A DNA stretch of 10,228 nt from Ruminiclostridium sp. (GTDB lineage: Bacteria; Bacillota_A; Clostridia; Oscillospirales; Ruminococcaceae). The notes under the pieces are model-generated. The model saw nothing but the letters and a program-made list of their open reading frames with translations. It made no database searches and had not been told where the DNA came from. A program made the translations under genes and the position numbers. Within the stretch, counting starts at the first letter, position 1. The number at the start of each line of letters is the position of its first letter. Below are positions 1-6,220 of the stretch, piece by piece. The stretch covers positions 1 to 10,228 of the forward strand of contig JAFZOA010000741.1 of NCBI GenBank assembly GCA_017550775.1, in the 5' to 3' direction.

Positions 1-120
1 ACTTGCACCGATAGTTGCGTCAAGTCTCCTCACCTTGCGTCAGCAAGCTTTCGGAGCCTTTCCTTACTCTCGGTACAACTATCTCATTTTCTCTTTTCAA
101 AGCGGTTTTTAGAGGTGCCC
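1..120. repeat. Palindromic, possibly MITE-like intergenic element (left end cut by window)
   Basis: This gene-free stretch is an imperfect palindrome. ATAGTTG at 11-17 pairs with CAACTAT at 76-82. Inside, CTCC (26-29) pairs with GGAG (53-56) and CTTGC (34-38) pairs with GCAAG (43-47) around a GTCA loop. Outside, ACCG (7-10) can pair with CGGT (103-106). The right end reads TTTTTAGAGGTGCCC (106-120). It lies just downstream of the minus-strand DUF1653 gene, but neither strand has a clean hairpin plus T-run, so a simple terminator is unlikely. A dispersed non-autonomous repeat is my inference; the left boundary is outside the window. Confidence 0.4.
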
Positions 121-135
121 TATATCTTTAAAGGG

Positions 136-357
136 TCAGATCAGGGTAAATCTCTTTGTCGTGCCGTCGCCGACAGTCTCGTTCCACATCTCCGCCGGCC
201 GCGTCCACAGTCCATGCTCTCCGTACAGCGCCCGGTACACTACCATAGGGGCGAGGGTCTCGGAGTGCCGCGCTATCCCTATGACCTCGTACTCGTTTCC
301 CTTGTAGTGGCGGTACTTCCCCGCGGGAATGGCGGTGAGCGCTTCTTCGTAAGTCAT
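136..357 (-). CDS. DUF1653 domain protein (73 aa)
   Basis: This small soluble protein of unknown function consists almost entirely of one DUF1653 domain. The family signature is clear: GKYRHYKGNEYEVIGIARHS near residues 12-31, then VVYRALYGE and LWTRP, ending in a KRF-type strand. The family is usually a short stand-alone domain of about 65-80 residues, so the gene looks complete. I chose the ATG at 355-357 because an AAAGGAG Shine-Dalgarno lies about six bases upstream. A longer open frame reaches 429 but adds a non-conserved basic extension inside the upstream gene. Only 19 bases separate it from the end of the relQ-like gene, so the two are very likely co-transcribed. No biochemical role can be assigned from sequence. 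Confidence 0.88.
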   Translation of the reverse strand: MTYEEALTAIPAGKYRHYKGNEYEVIGIARHSETLAPMVVYRALYGEHGLWTRPAEMWNETVGDGTTKRFTLI

Positions 358-376
358 GTCGTTCTCCTTTATGCGG

Positions 377-1063
377 CTATATACTGTCGCGTTCGATCTG
401 GTTGCGTATCTCCTGCATACGGTAGTCAAGGTCGTTTATCCCCTCGGCGCACTCTTTCAGCTTTGCGGAGATCTCCGCCGGGTTCTTGACGTTGTGCTTG
501 TATCTGAGCTTGTGTTCGAGCGATGCCCAGAAATCCATTGCGATCGTGCGGAACTGTACCTCGGCTTTCATTATCTTCTTTCCTGTGGACAGGAAGATCG
601 GTATGCCGATGATGAGATGAAGGCTGCGGTAGCCGTTGGGCTTCGGCTCGGCGATATAGTCCTTGCGGGTTATGAGGGTTATGTCGTCCTGTGCGCAAAG
701 TATATCTGCGATCGTGTAGATGTCCTCGGGGAACGAGCAGATGACACGCGCGCCCGCTATGTCGTTGAGGGTGTTCTCGATGTTCTCTATCGTCGGGGAG
801 ATGCCCTTGCGGTGCATCTTCTCAACGATGCTCATGGGGTCCTTGACGCGCGTTCTTATCGATTCTATCGGGTTGTAGTTGTACAGCGTGGAAAACTCAT
901 CGTTGAGCACGTTGAGCTTTGTTTCAAGCTCGCGCAGAGCACATTCGTTCTGCATCATAAGCTCGATGAAGGGCTTTGCGCTTTCGAGCAGCTCGGCTGT
1001 TCTTCCCGAGCCGATCATGTCGCCGAACTCGACGGACGGCACGATCTGTGTGTTTTCGTTCAT
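377..1063 (-). CDS. relQ: Small alarmone synthetase, RelQ-type GTP pyrophosphokinase (228 aa)
   Basis: This protein probably makes (p)ppGpp by transferring pyrophosphate from ATP to GDP or GTP, feeding the stringent response in the cytosol. Visible synthetase motifs are RTRVKDPMSIVEKMHRKG (about 70-87), DIAGARVIC (101-109), the EPKPNGYRSLHL block (139-150) that binds the acceptor nucleotide, and EVQFRTIAMDFWASLEHKL (168-186). There is no HD hydrolase domain and no TGS or ACT domain, and 228 residues matches stand-alone RelQ/RelP enzymes rather than long Rel. The AMDFWASLEHK ending favours RelQ (YjbM) over RelP. The ATG has an AGGAG site about eight bases upstream and a strong promoter at 1129-1157. 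The DUF1653 gene follows directly. Synthetase function is well supported; the RelQ versus RelP choice is less certain. Confidence 0.9.
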   Translation of the reverse strand: MNENTQIVPSVEFGDMIGSGRTAELLESAKPFIELMMQNECALRELETKLNVLNDEFSTLYNYNPIESIRTRVKDPMSIVEKMHRKGISPTIENIENTLNDIAGARVICSFPEDIYTIADILCAQDDITLITRKDYIAEPKPNGYRSLHLIIGIPIFLSTGKKIMKAEVQFRTIAMDFWASLEHKLRYKHNVKNPAEISAKLKECAEGINDLDYRMQEIRNQIERDSI

Positions 1064-1128
1064 ATCGGGGCTCCTATACTATATTAATATCCTGTCGTGT
1101 CACGGCAGAGACAGTTGTTCTCAATTCA

Positions 1129-1157
1129 ATTATAACACCCGTCAGCATAAAAATCAA
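1129..1157 (-). promoter_or_regulatory. Extended -10 sigma-A-type promoter of relQ
   Basis: On the minus strand TTGATT (1152-1157) lies exactly 17 bases from TATAAT (1129-1134), with a TG one base upstream of the -10 (TGtTATAAT). The predicted start is near 1122, giving a leader of about 60 bases that contains a weak CTGTC/GACAG hairpin. Confidence 0.72.
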
Positions 1158-1201
1158 GGCTGAACGGGAACACTTTTGCGGCATTTGTGTAATGTTTACG
1201 C

Positions 1202-1224
1202 AAAAGTTACAATTTGTAACTTTT
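1202..1224. promoter_or_regulatory. 23-bp perfect palindrome, candidate operator
   Basis: AAAAGTTACAA (1202-1212) is the exact reverse complement of TTGTAACTTTT (1214-1224) around a single central T. It lies between the divergent relQ promoter and the plus-strand promoter at 1272-1300, about 80-105 bases upstream of each predicted start. It has no GC-rich core or directional T-tail, so a DNA-binding site is more plausible than a terminator. The cognate regulator is unknown. Confidence 0.45.
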
Positions 1225-1271
1225 TGAGATATTTTGTAACCGCATTGTAATAATTTTTTACCGGATTGTAA

Positions 1272-1300
1272 TTGCATTTACGATACGGATGTATTATAAT
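1272..1300 (+). promoter_or_regulatory. Plus-strand promoter of candidate small RNA
   Basis: TTGCAT (1272-1277) lies 17 bases upstream of a perfect TATAAT (1295-1300), predicting a start near 1307. No plus-strand protein gene follows; a strong terminator does, about 100 bases downstream. The -35 element matches the consensus TTGACA at only three of six positions, so the promoter may need an activator or an upstream element. Confidence 0.55.
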
Positions 1301-1306
1301 AAAAGT

Positions 1307-1408
1307 GCAGAAAAGAAATAATTACTACGATTTCATCTCATTTATCCTGAGTTATCCTTCCATAATGACATTGCCCCGAGCGTCAATGCTTGGGGCAATG
1401 TCTTTTTT
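1307..1408 (+). ncRNA. Candidate ~100-nt small RNA with its own promoter and terminator
   Basis: I predict a transcript of about 102 nt from three signals in the right order: the promoter at 1272-1300, a 60-nt largely unstructured AU-rich body, and a 15-bp terminator hairpin followed by six T. The body has no Shine-Dalgarno, and its ATG at 1366 runs through the terminator, so coding is unlikely. UCCUUCC (1355-1361) in the single-stranded part is an anti-Shine-Dalgarno-like seed; it could pair over seven bases with the GGAAGGA site of the neighbouring FliK-like mRNA. I do not recognise any known RNA family. Existence is inferred from signals only. Confidence 0.45.
1367..1408 (+). terminator. 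Strong intrinsic terminator, plus strand
   Basis: GACATTGCCCC (1367-1377) pairs perfectly with GGGGCAATGTC (1392-1402). The stem continues through a G-U pair and AGC/GCT to 15 bp with a GTCAAT loop, then TTTTTT (1403-1408). On the opposite strand the hairpin is followed by ATTATGG rather than a T-run, so it is directional for the plus strand. It may still help end the minus-strand FlhB-like transcript, whose stop is at 1424. Confidence 0.8.
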
Positions 1409-1423
1409 GCGTTTTAAGCCCCG

Positions 1424-1720
1424 TCAGCGCTTTCTTGCGAGCTTCTTTGCTTCATTGGAGGTATAGACCACCTCCGCGTAGATCGCCGCGACTATCTGGT
1501 AGAGCTCCTGCGGGATAGATTCGCCGGAATTGAGCATGACGAGCAGAGCCGCGGTGCTGTCGTCGCGGTATATCGGTACGCCGTTCGCGTCCGCAATATT
1601 GACGATGCGCTGTGCGAGCTCTCCGAGACCGGAAGCTACGACGACGGGCGCGTAGTTGAGGCTCGGGTTGTATTTGAGTGCGACGGCTGCCTTCTGACCG
1701 TAGTTTTTACGCCTTGACAT
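1424..1720 (-). CDS. FlhB C-terminal domain-like protein (YlqH/FlhX type, 98 aa)
   Basis: This is a stand-alone version of the cytoplasmic domain of FlhB, the export-switch protein of the flagellar type III secretion apparatus (FlhB/YscU family). After a basic N-terminus the family pattern is clear: AAVALKYNP (about 11-19), YAPVVVASGLGELAQRIV, ANGVPIYRDD and IPQELYQIVAAIYAEVVY. The whole membrane part is absent and so is the NPTH self-cleavage motif; the protein starts just after that point. At 98 residues it matches YlqH-type proteins, which are whole genes and not fragments. Its ATG (1718-1720) has an AAAGGAGG site and overlaps the end of the FliK-like gene by 14 bases, implying translational coupling. 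Bacillus subtilis ylqG-ylqH has the same order. Its role, perhaps modulating FlhB substrate switching, is inference. Confidence 0.88.
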   Translation of the reverse strand: MSRRKNYGQKAAVALKYNPSLNYAPVVVASGLGELAQRIVNIADANGVPIYRDDSTAALLVMLNSGESIPQELYQIVAAIYAEVVYTSNEAKKLARKR

Positions 1721-3809
1721 TTAATCCCGCCCTCCTTTCGCTGAGCTTGGGGAATATCTGAGTGAGGTTGTGGGGTTCTTTGAGAACTCCGGTGCTGAAA
1801 TCCGAGATCGAGTATTTCGTGCTTGCGGCTATGCGGTTTATCTTCTCGACGATAGGGCCGATGTTGCGCGAGAAGCTTGACGGGTGGAGCAGGTTGACCC
1901 TTACCGTCTTGTCGTTGGCGTACACGTCCACCTCGAAGCGGCCGTAGGTGTCCACGTCGAAGGTGAGGAAGAGGTGGTGGTGGCTTCCGCTTCCGCCTCC
2001 GGTAGCGCCGGACTCGTCGTTGTTATCCACCCAGAGCTCTCCGAAAGCGTGGGTGTTCTCTACCTGCACCGGGAGAATGTAGTGGGCGAGGGGAGTCATG
2101 ACCCCGGGCGCGTTTATCATGCTCTGGAGCAGGTTGGAGGCGTTGAAGCTGTCTATGGATTTGAGAGCCGGGTGGTTGATGTTCTTCTCAACGAAGTCGG
2201 TGAGCGCCTGAATGGAGCTGGACTTTTTCTGCTGTGCCTGTCGCATGACCTGCTGAGAGATCTGCTCCTGTTCATCGGGCGGATAGCGGTCGATACGGTC
2301 GTCGCGGTCATCGTCCATGTGGCTCACCGCTTCCTCAAGCACCTCATAGACCTTGTCGCGCAGGGTGCTGTCCGGCATTGCTTCAAGGAAGTTGTTGAGG
2401 AAGTCCACCATCTGTTCGGGAGTGTTGATCTGCGAGAGCTGGGAATCAAGCGCCTGACGGACATTGTTGTCTTCAATGAGCGAGCCGAGCACAGCCTTTA
2501 TGGTCTCTTCCGGACTTGCGGTACCGTTGTTGAGCAGATTTATCGCTCCGGTGAAGTCCATTTCGTCCAGACCGGACTGAGCTATATAGTCATTATTACC
2601 AAGAACATTTGTAAGATATGCTGAAATTTCTTGATTGGGTTGGTACTCATTACCTAAAATATCATTTTGCCCTTGATTTTTTTGTTCATTTGTAGTATAA
2701 TCGTTAAGAGGAATGTTCTGTGCGGGTGTTTGTGCCTGCTGTTCCGGGGGAAGCTGCTCCGTTTCGGAGTACTGCTGAGCCTGCATCGGAGCGCCATTCT
2801 GTCGGGGTTCCTGATCGTCATTGATCGCGAACTGCGGCGCGAAGCTGTTTCCGAGCTGCTCGTCGATGTTCTCCTCGAAGACCTGTTCCTCGAAGCCGCG
2901 CGGCATGAGGCTCGGATCCTTGTTTATCAGCTTGTTGAGAAGCTGCTCGAAGGCTTTTGAGAGCTCCGAGCGCATCTCGTAAGAGGGTACCACGGTCAGG
3001 AGCTGGCTGAAGTATTCACGGAGCATTGACGCGTTGGTATTGAATTTTGACAGATTATGTGTTACAATAGGAAGAAGAGTCTGGGTGTGGCTGTCGTTCA
3101 GGAGGCTTTCAGAGAGGTTCTGCATCAGATCTGAGGTCTGGTCGCGGAGTGCCGCGAAGTTGCTCTGAGAGCTGTCCTCGGCCCACTGGTCGGCAAGACT
3201 GCTAAGTCTCGCGGATAAGCCCTTGTTGGGTGAGAAGTACTCTGCGAGGAACCGCAGATTCGAGGATACCGCAGTGGTGATCTCCTTGCGGTTCTGCGAG
3301 AAGTTGATAGCCTTGAGCATATTGCCTATGGCTTCCTTCTGATCGCTGTCGCCGTCTTTGGCGATCTCGCGGAGCAGGTCGTAGAACTTGTCGCCCGAGA
3401 ACATGGTGTTCTGCTTCTCCTGCTCGGTCATTTCCTTGACAAGCTCCTTCGCGGGGATATAGAGCGACGCGCTGAGCTGTTCGAGCTCGCCTACAAGCTC
3501 GGTATAACCGTTGAGCTTGGCGGTGCTGAGAAGATTTGTGTCGATGATGTCCTTGACGGTCTCGACTGCGAGAGTCTGGTTTTTGGAGCTCGTAATGGCA
3601 AGAGGGATCAGATCCTTCTGACCCATCGTTGTCTGGGCGTTGTTACCGGCGTTCTTTTCATTGATAGGGGCGAGCTGCTCCTGTTTTTGAGTGCCGTCAA
3701 CGGAGAACTGACCCTCTCCGCCGCCCTGATCGGATTTGCGGTTGTTAAGTGCCGAGTTGCTGAACCCTTTACCCGCCGACGCTACATCGCGAATATTGGT
3801 GATTGGCAT
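1707..3809 (-). CDS. FliK-like hook-length/export-switch protein (YlqG-like, about 700 aa)
   Basis: This large hydrophilic protein resembles flagellar hook-length control proteins at its C-terminus only. About residues 585-680 contain LPVQVENTHAFGELWVD, a Gly/Ser/His-rich loop, then HHHLFLTFDVDTYGRFEVDV and VRVNLLHPSS, the pattern of the FliK C-terminal (Flg_hook) domain that contacts FlhB. The rest is helical segments without recognisable domains, plus a Gln/Pro/Asn-rich linker near residues 340-395, as expected of a secreted ruler-type protein. No signal peptide or membrane helix is visible. I prefer the ATG at 3807-3809 (MPITNIRDVA), about ten bases after AAGGAAGG; the ATG at 3818 lies almost on top of that site and would add three residues. 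It overlaps the FlhB-like gene. Whether it is the genuine FliK or a paralogue cannot be decided here. Confidence 0.78.
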   Translation of the reverse strand: MPITNIRDVASAGKGFSNSALNNRKSDQGGGEGQFSVDGTQKQEQLAPINEKNAGNNAQTTMGQKDLIPLAITSSKNQTLAVETVKDIIDTNLLSTAKLNGYTELVGELEQLSASLYIPAKELVKEMTEQEKQNTMFSGDKFYDLLREIAKDGDSDQKEAIGNMLKAINFSQNRKEITTAVSSNLRFLAEYFSPNKGLSARLSSLADQWAEDSSQSNFAALRDQTSDLMQNLSESLLNDSHTQTLLPIVTHNLSKFNTNASMLREYFSQLLTVVPSYEMRSELSKAFEQLLNKLINKDPSLMPRGFEEQVFEENIDEQLGNSFAPQFAINDDQEPRQNGAPMQAQQYSETEQLPPEQQAQTPAQNIPLNDYTTNEQKNQGQNDILGNEYQPNQEISAYLTNVLGNNDYIAQSGLDEMDFTGAINLLNNGTASPEETIKAVLGSLIEDNNVRQALDSQLSQINTPEQMVDFLNNFLEAMPDSTLRDKVYEVLEEAVSHMDDDRDDRIDRYPPDEQEQISQQVMRQAQQKKSSSIQALTDFVEKNINHPALKSIDSFNASNLLQSMINAPGVMTPLAHYILPVQVENTHAFGELWVDNNDESGATGGGSGSHHHLFLTFDVDTYGRFEVDVYANDKTVRVNLLHPSSFSRNIGPIVEKINRIAASTKYSISDFSTGVLKEPHNLTQIFPKLSERRAGLNVKA
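2673..2701 (+). promoter_or_regulatory. Possible antisense promoter inside the FliK-like gene
   Basis: TTGATT (2673-2678) stands 17 bases before a perfect TATAAT (2696-2701), on the strand opposite to the gene, within a locally AT-rich patch. A transcript from about 2708 would be antisense to the mRNA. Such matches can arise by chance in AT-rich DNA. Confidence 0.3.
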
Positions 3810-3860
3810 CTTTATCATTCCTTCCTTGTTGAGATGAGCCGCATATACTTTAATAAATAC

Positions 3861-3889
3861 ATTCTATCACATTTTCTCTGATTTTGCAA
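3861..3889 (-). promoter_or_regulatory. Extended -10 sigma-A-type promoter of the FliK-like/FlhB-like operon
   Basis: On the minus strand TTGCAA (3884-3889) is separated by 17 bases from TAGAAT (3861-3866), with TG one base before the -10 (TGaTAGAAT). The predicted start is near 3854, about 45 bases before the chosen ATG. No sigma-28-like sequence is visible on this side. Confidence 0.6.
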
Positions 3890-3914
3890 CCCGGAATTAT
3901 GGATTTTCAATAAA

Positions 3915-3948
3915 TTTCGTAACACTTGACGAAAATGTTTGTAACAAA
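3915..3948. promoter_or_regulatory. Paired inverted repeats in the divergent fliK-like/cheA control region
   Basis: TTTCGT (3915-3920) and ACGAAA (3929-3934) form a 6-bp inverted repeat with an 8-base spacer. It is followed by TTTGT-A-ACAAA (3938-3948). Both lie upstream of the minus-strand promoter and upstream of all plausible cheA promoters, where a shared regulator could bind. The regulator is unknown. Confidence 0.3.
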
Positions 3949-3956
3949 TCACAATA

Positions 3957-4001
3957 TTTTTACCGCAATAACGAAATATAACTGCTGGCACAGGCTATAA
4001 T
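3957..4001 (+). promoter_or_regulatory. Putative cheA operon promoter with upstream TTTTTACCG element
   Basis: A perfect TATAAT lies at 3996-4001, but 17 bases upstream there is no -35 match (GAAATA). TTTTTACCG at 3957-3965 begins 39 bases before the -10; the candidate small-RNA promoter has the same nonamer (1255-1263) 40 bases before its TATAAT. The predicted start near 4008 leaves a leader of about 78 bases with hairpins at 4002-4014 (GCGGG/CCCGC) and 4047-4069 (GCCC/GGGC) just before the Shine-Dalgarno. Alternatives are TTGACG (3926) with CACAAT (3950), and TATAAT at 4029. Confidence 0.35.
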
Positions 4002-4085
4002 GCGGGTCTCCCGCTTTGATATATAAACTATAATATTATATATAAAGCCCTGTCCTAAAGACGACGGGCGGAAAGGCAATGGATT

Positions 4086-6206
4086 ATGGCTAAAGTTGAA
4101 CCCGGAATGGAAGCAATGGTCGATGTTTACATATTTGAAACAACGGCTTTGCTCGAACAGCTTGACGAGATCCTTCTCAGAACGGAGAAGGCGAACGAGT
4201 TTACCGAGGAGGATATCAACGAGATCTTCAGGATCATGCATACCGTAAAGGGCTCCTCGGCGATGATGGGCTTTGAGAATCTCCAGATGCTCGCTCATAA
4301 GGGAGAGGATATGTTCTTCATCATCCGTGAGGCTCCGGAGAAGATGACGGACGTAGGCTTCGTGTATGACCTCGTATTCCAGATGTCCGACCTGTTCAAG
4401 GCGGAGATCGACATGATCCAGAACGACGACGACTATACCGCGACCGACTTCTCCGAGATGATCGCAAAGCTCGAAAAGGGCGCTAAGATGCTCAAGGGTG
4501 AGCTTGACGAGAGTACCGCTGCCGCGGCGGAAGCTGCACCCGCAGGCGGAGCTCCCGCGGTACCGGAGGGCGTTGCTCCCGACTGCACCACAGTCCGCGT
4601 ATTCTTCGAGGACGGCTGCAAAATGGAGAATATCCGTGCGTTCATGCTCATAAACAATGTCAAGGAAATGGTAGACGACGTTGAGATCGTCAAGTACATT
4701 CCCGAGGACATCGAGTCCAATCAGGACTCCGCAAATGTCATCATAGACAACGGCTTCATACTGTCGTTCAAAGCGCCCGATGTCAAGGCTGTTCTTGCCG
4801 CAATCGAGGGCTCACTCAACGTTCAGTCCTATGAGGTCATAGACGCGAGCGCCGCAGCTCCCGAGGAGAAAGCTCCCGAGCCGGCACCCGCTCCCGCACC
4901 CGCGGCTCAGGCTGCCGCTGCTGCTGCACCCGCCGCTCCTGCTGCCGCACCCGCTCCCGCTGCTCCCAAGCCCGCAGAGAAGCCCAAGGCTGAGCCTGCG
5001 AAGGCTCCCGGTGCGTCCTCCGGCGGCGGAAAGCAGAGCCTTATCAGCGTTAACCTCCAGAAGCTCGACCAGCTCCACGATATCGTCGGCGAGATCATCA
5101 CCACCGAGTCCATGGTAATCTCCAACCCCGAGCTTGAAGGTCTGCGTCTCGAAAGCTTCACCAAGTCCGCGCGTGAGCTTCGCAAGCTTACCGACGAGCT
5201 TCAGGATACGGTAATGTCCATACGAATGGTTCCTCTGACCGGCCCGTTCCAGAAGATGAACAGAATAGTAAGAGATATGAAGGTCAAGCTCAATAAGGAC
5301 GTTGAGCTTGTCATAGAGGGTGACACCACCGAGGTAGACAAGTCTATCGTCGATAACCTCAACGACCCGCTGATGCACCTTGTAAGAAACGCTGTCGATC
5401 ACGGCATCGAGAACACCACCGAGGAACGTATCGCGATGGGCAAGCCCGCCAAGGGTACCGTAAAGCTCGCCGCTATGAGCAGCTCCGGTGAGGTCGTTAT
5501 CACGATCTCCGACGACGGACAGGGGATCGACACCGAGAAGGTGCTCCAGAAGGCGGAGCGCAACGGTCTTCTCATGAAGCCCGCTTCCGAATATACCGAG
5601 CGTGAGATCCAGAACATGATCCTGCTTCCCGGCTTCTCCACCAACGAGGTAGTTACCGAGTACAGCGGCCGTGGCGTCGGTATGGACGTCGTTAAGTCCA
5701 ACCTGAGCAAAATGGGCGGCTCGCTCACCGTTGAGTCCAAGAAGGGCGAGGGTACCTCCTTCATCATCAAGATCCCGCTCACACTCGCTATCGTTGACGG
5801 TATGGAGATCAAGGTCGGCGACGCGGAGTTCACCGTTCCGATCTCGGTAATCAAGGAAAGCTTCATTGTTCAGCGCGATCAGATACTCAACGACACAAGA
5901 CGCGGCGAGATGATAATGATCCGCGGCGTGTGCTACCCGATGCTCAGACTCAACGAGAAGTTCGGTCTGCCGTCGGACGTAAACGACATAGAGGACGGTA
6001 TAGTCCTGCTCATAGAGTCCGAGAACAGAGGTATATGCCTCTTCGCGGACAAGCTCATAGGTGAGCAGCAGGTCGTAGTTAAGCCATTCCCGAAGTACCT
6101 TTCTCAGTACGATATCAAGGGTCAGGGACTCAGCGGCTGTACGATCATGGGCGACGGAAGCATTTCGCTCATAATTGATGTCAATACCCTCATCGGGTCG
6201 CGCTAA
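4086..6206 (+). CDS. cheA: Chemotaxis histidine kinase CheA (706 aa)
   Basis: CheA receives signals from chemoreceptors through CheW, autophosphorylates, and passes phosphate to CheY and CheB. All five domains are visible. P1 is residues 1-130 with the phosphoacceptor in IMHTVKGSSAMMGF (His52). P2, the response-regulator-binding domain, spans about 168-253 (VRVFFEDGCKMENIRAFM). An Ala/Pro/Lys linker covers about 254-312. The P3 dimerisation helices run from 318 (LISVNLQKLDQLHDIVGEI) to about 385. The P4 ATPase has the N box HLVRNAVDHGIE (431-442), G1 DDGQGID (476-482) and G2 GRGVGMDVV (528-536). The P5 CheW-like domain runs from about 568 to the end. Length is normal. The start has GGAAAGG 11 bases upstream. 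The ATG at 4079 is excluded because its frame stops after four codons. cheW follows after 14 bases. Confidence 0.97.
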   Translation: MAKVEPGMEAMVDVYIFETTALLEQLDEILLRTEKANEFTEEDINEIFRIMHTVKGSSAMMGFENLQMLAHKGEDMFFIIREAPEKMTDVGFVYDLVFQMSDLFKAEIDMIQNDDDYTATDFSEMIAKLEKGAKMLKGELDESTAAAAEAAPAGGAPAVPEGVAPDCTTVRVFFEDGCKMENIRAFMLINNVKEMVDDVEIVKYIPEDIESNQDSANVIIDNGFILSFKAPDVKAVLAAIEGSLNVQSYEVIDASAAAPEEKAPEPAPAPAPAAQAAAAAAPAAPAAAPAPAAPKPAEKPKAEPAKAPGASSGGGKQSLISVNLQKLDQLHDIVGEIITTESMVISNPELEGLRLESFTKSARELRKLTDELQDTVMSIRMVPLTGPFQKMNRIVRDMKVKLNKDVELVIEGDTTEVDKSIVDNLNDPLMHLVRNAVDHGIENTTEERIAMGKPAKGTVKLAAMSSSGEVVITISDDGQGIDTEKVLQKAERNGLLMKPASEYTEREIQNMILLPGFSTNEVVTEYSGRGVGMDVVKSNLSKMGGSLTVESKKGEGTSFIIKIPLTLAIVDGMEIKVGDAEFTVPISVIKESFIVQRDQILNDTRRGEMIMIRGVCYPMLRLNEKFGLPSDVNDIEDGIVLLIESENRGICLFADKLIGEQQVVVKPFPKYLSQYDIKGQGLSGCTIMGDGSISLIIDVNTLIGSR
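4846..5027 (+). repeat. Ala/Pro-coding low-complexity tract in cheA
   Basis: Short GC-rich units such as GCTCCCGCACCCGC recur through this stretch and encode the Ala/Pro-rich linker between P2 and P3 (CheA residues about 254-312). Linkers here are normally variable and flexible. The tract stays in frame and may vary in length among strains. Confidence 0.6.
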
Positions 6207-6220
6207 GGGAGGCTTAAACA

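Noticed and set aside
356..1087. A 243-codon plus-strand open frame across the relQ-like and DUF1653 genes.
   Set aside because: It is antisense to a clear alarmone synthetase, lacks a promoter or ribosome site, and has no family resemblance.
1884..2624. A 246-codon plus-strand open frame opposite the FliK-like gene.
   Set aside because: Its Val/His/Leu-rich content mirrors the sense gene. The sense frame has a promoter, ribosome site and coupled downstream gene.
3986..4003. TGGCAC followed by GC upstream of cheA, considered as a sigma-54 promoter.
   Set aside because: The GG-N10-GC spacing fails; the GC lies three bases too far.
4002..4080. The cheA leader was considered as a c-di-GMP or preQ1 riboswitch.
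   Set aside because: Only two short hairpins are visible and none of the conserved core sequences of those classes is present.
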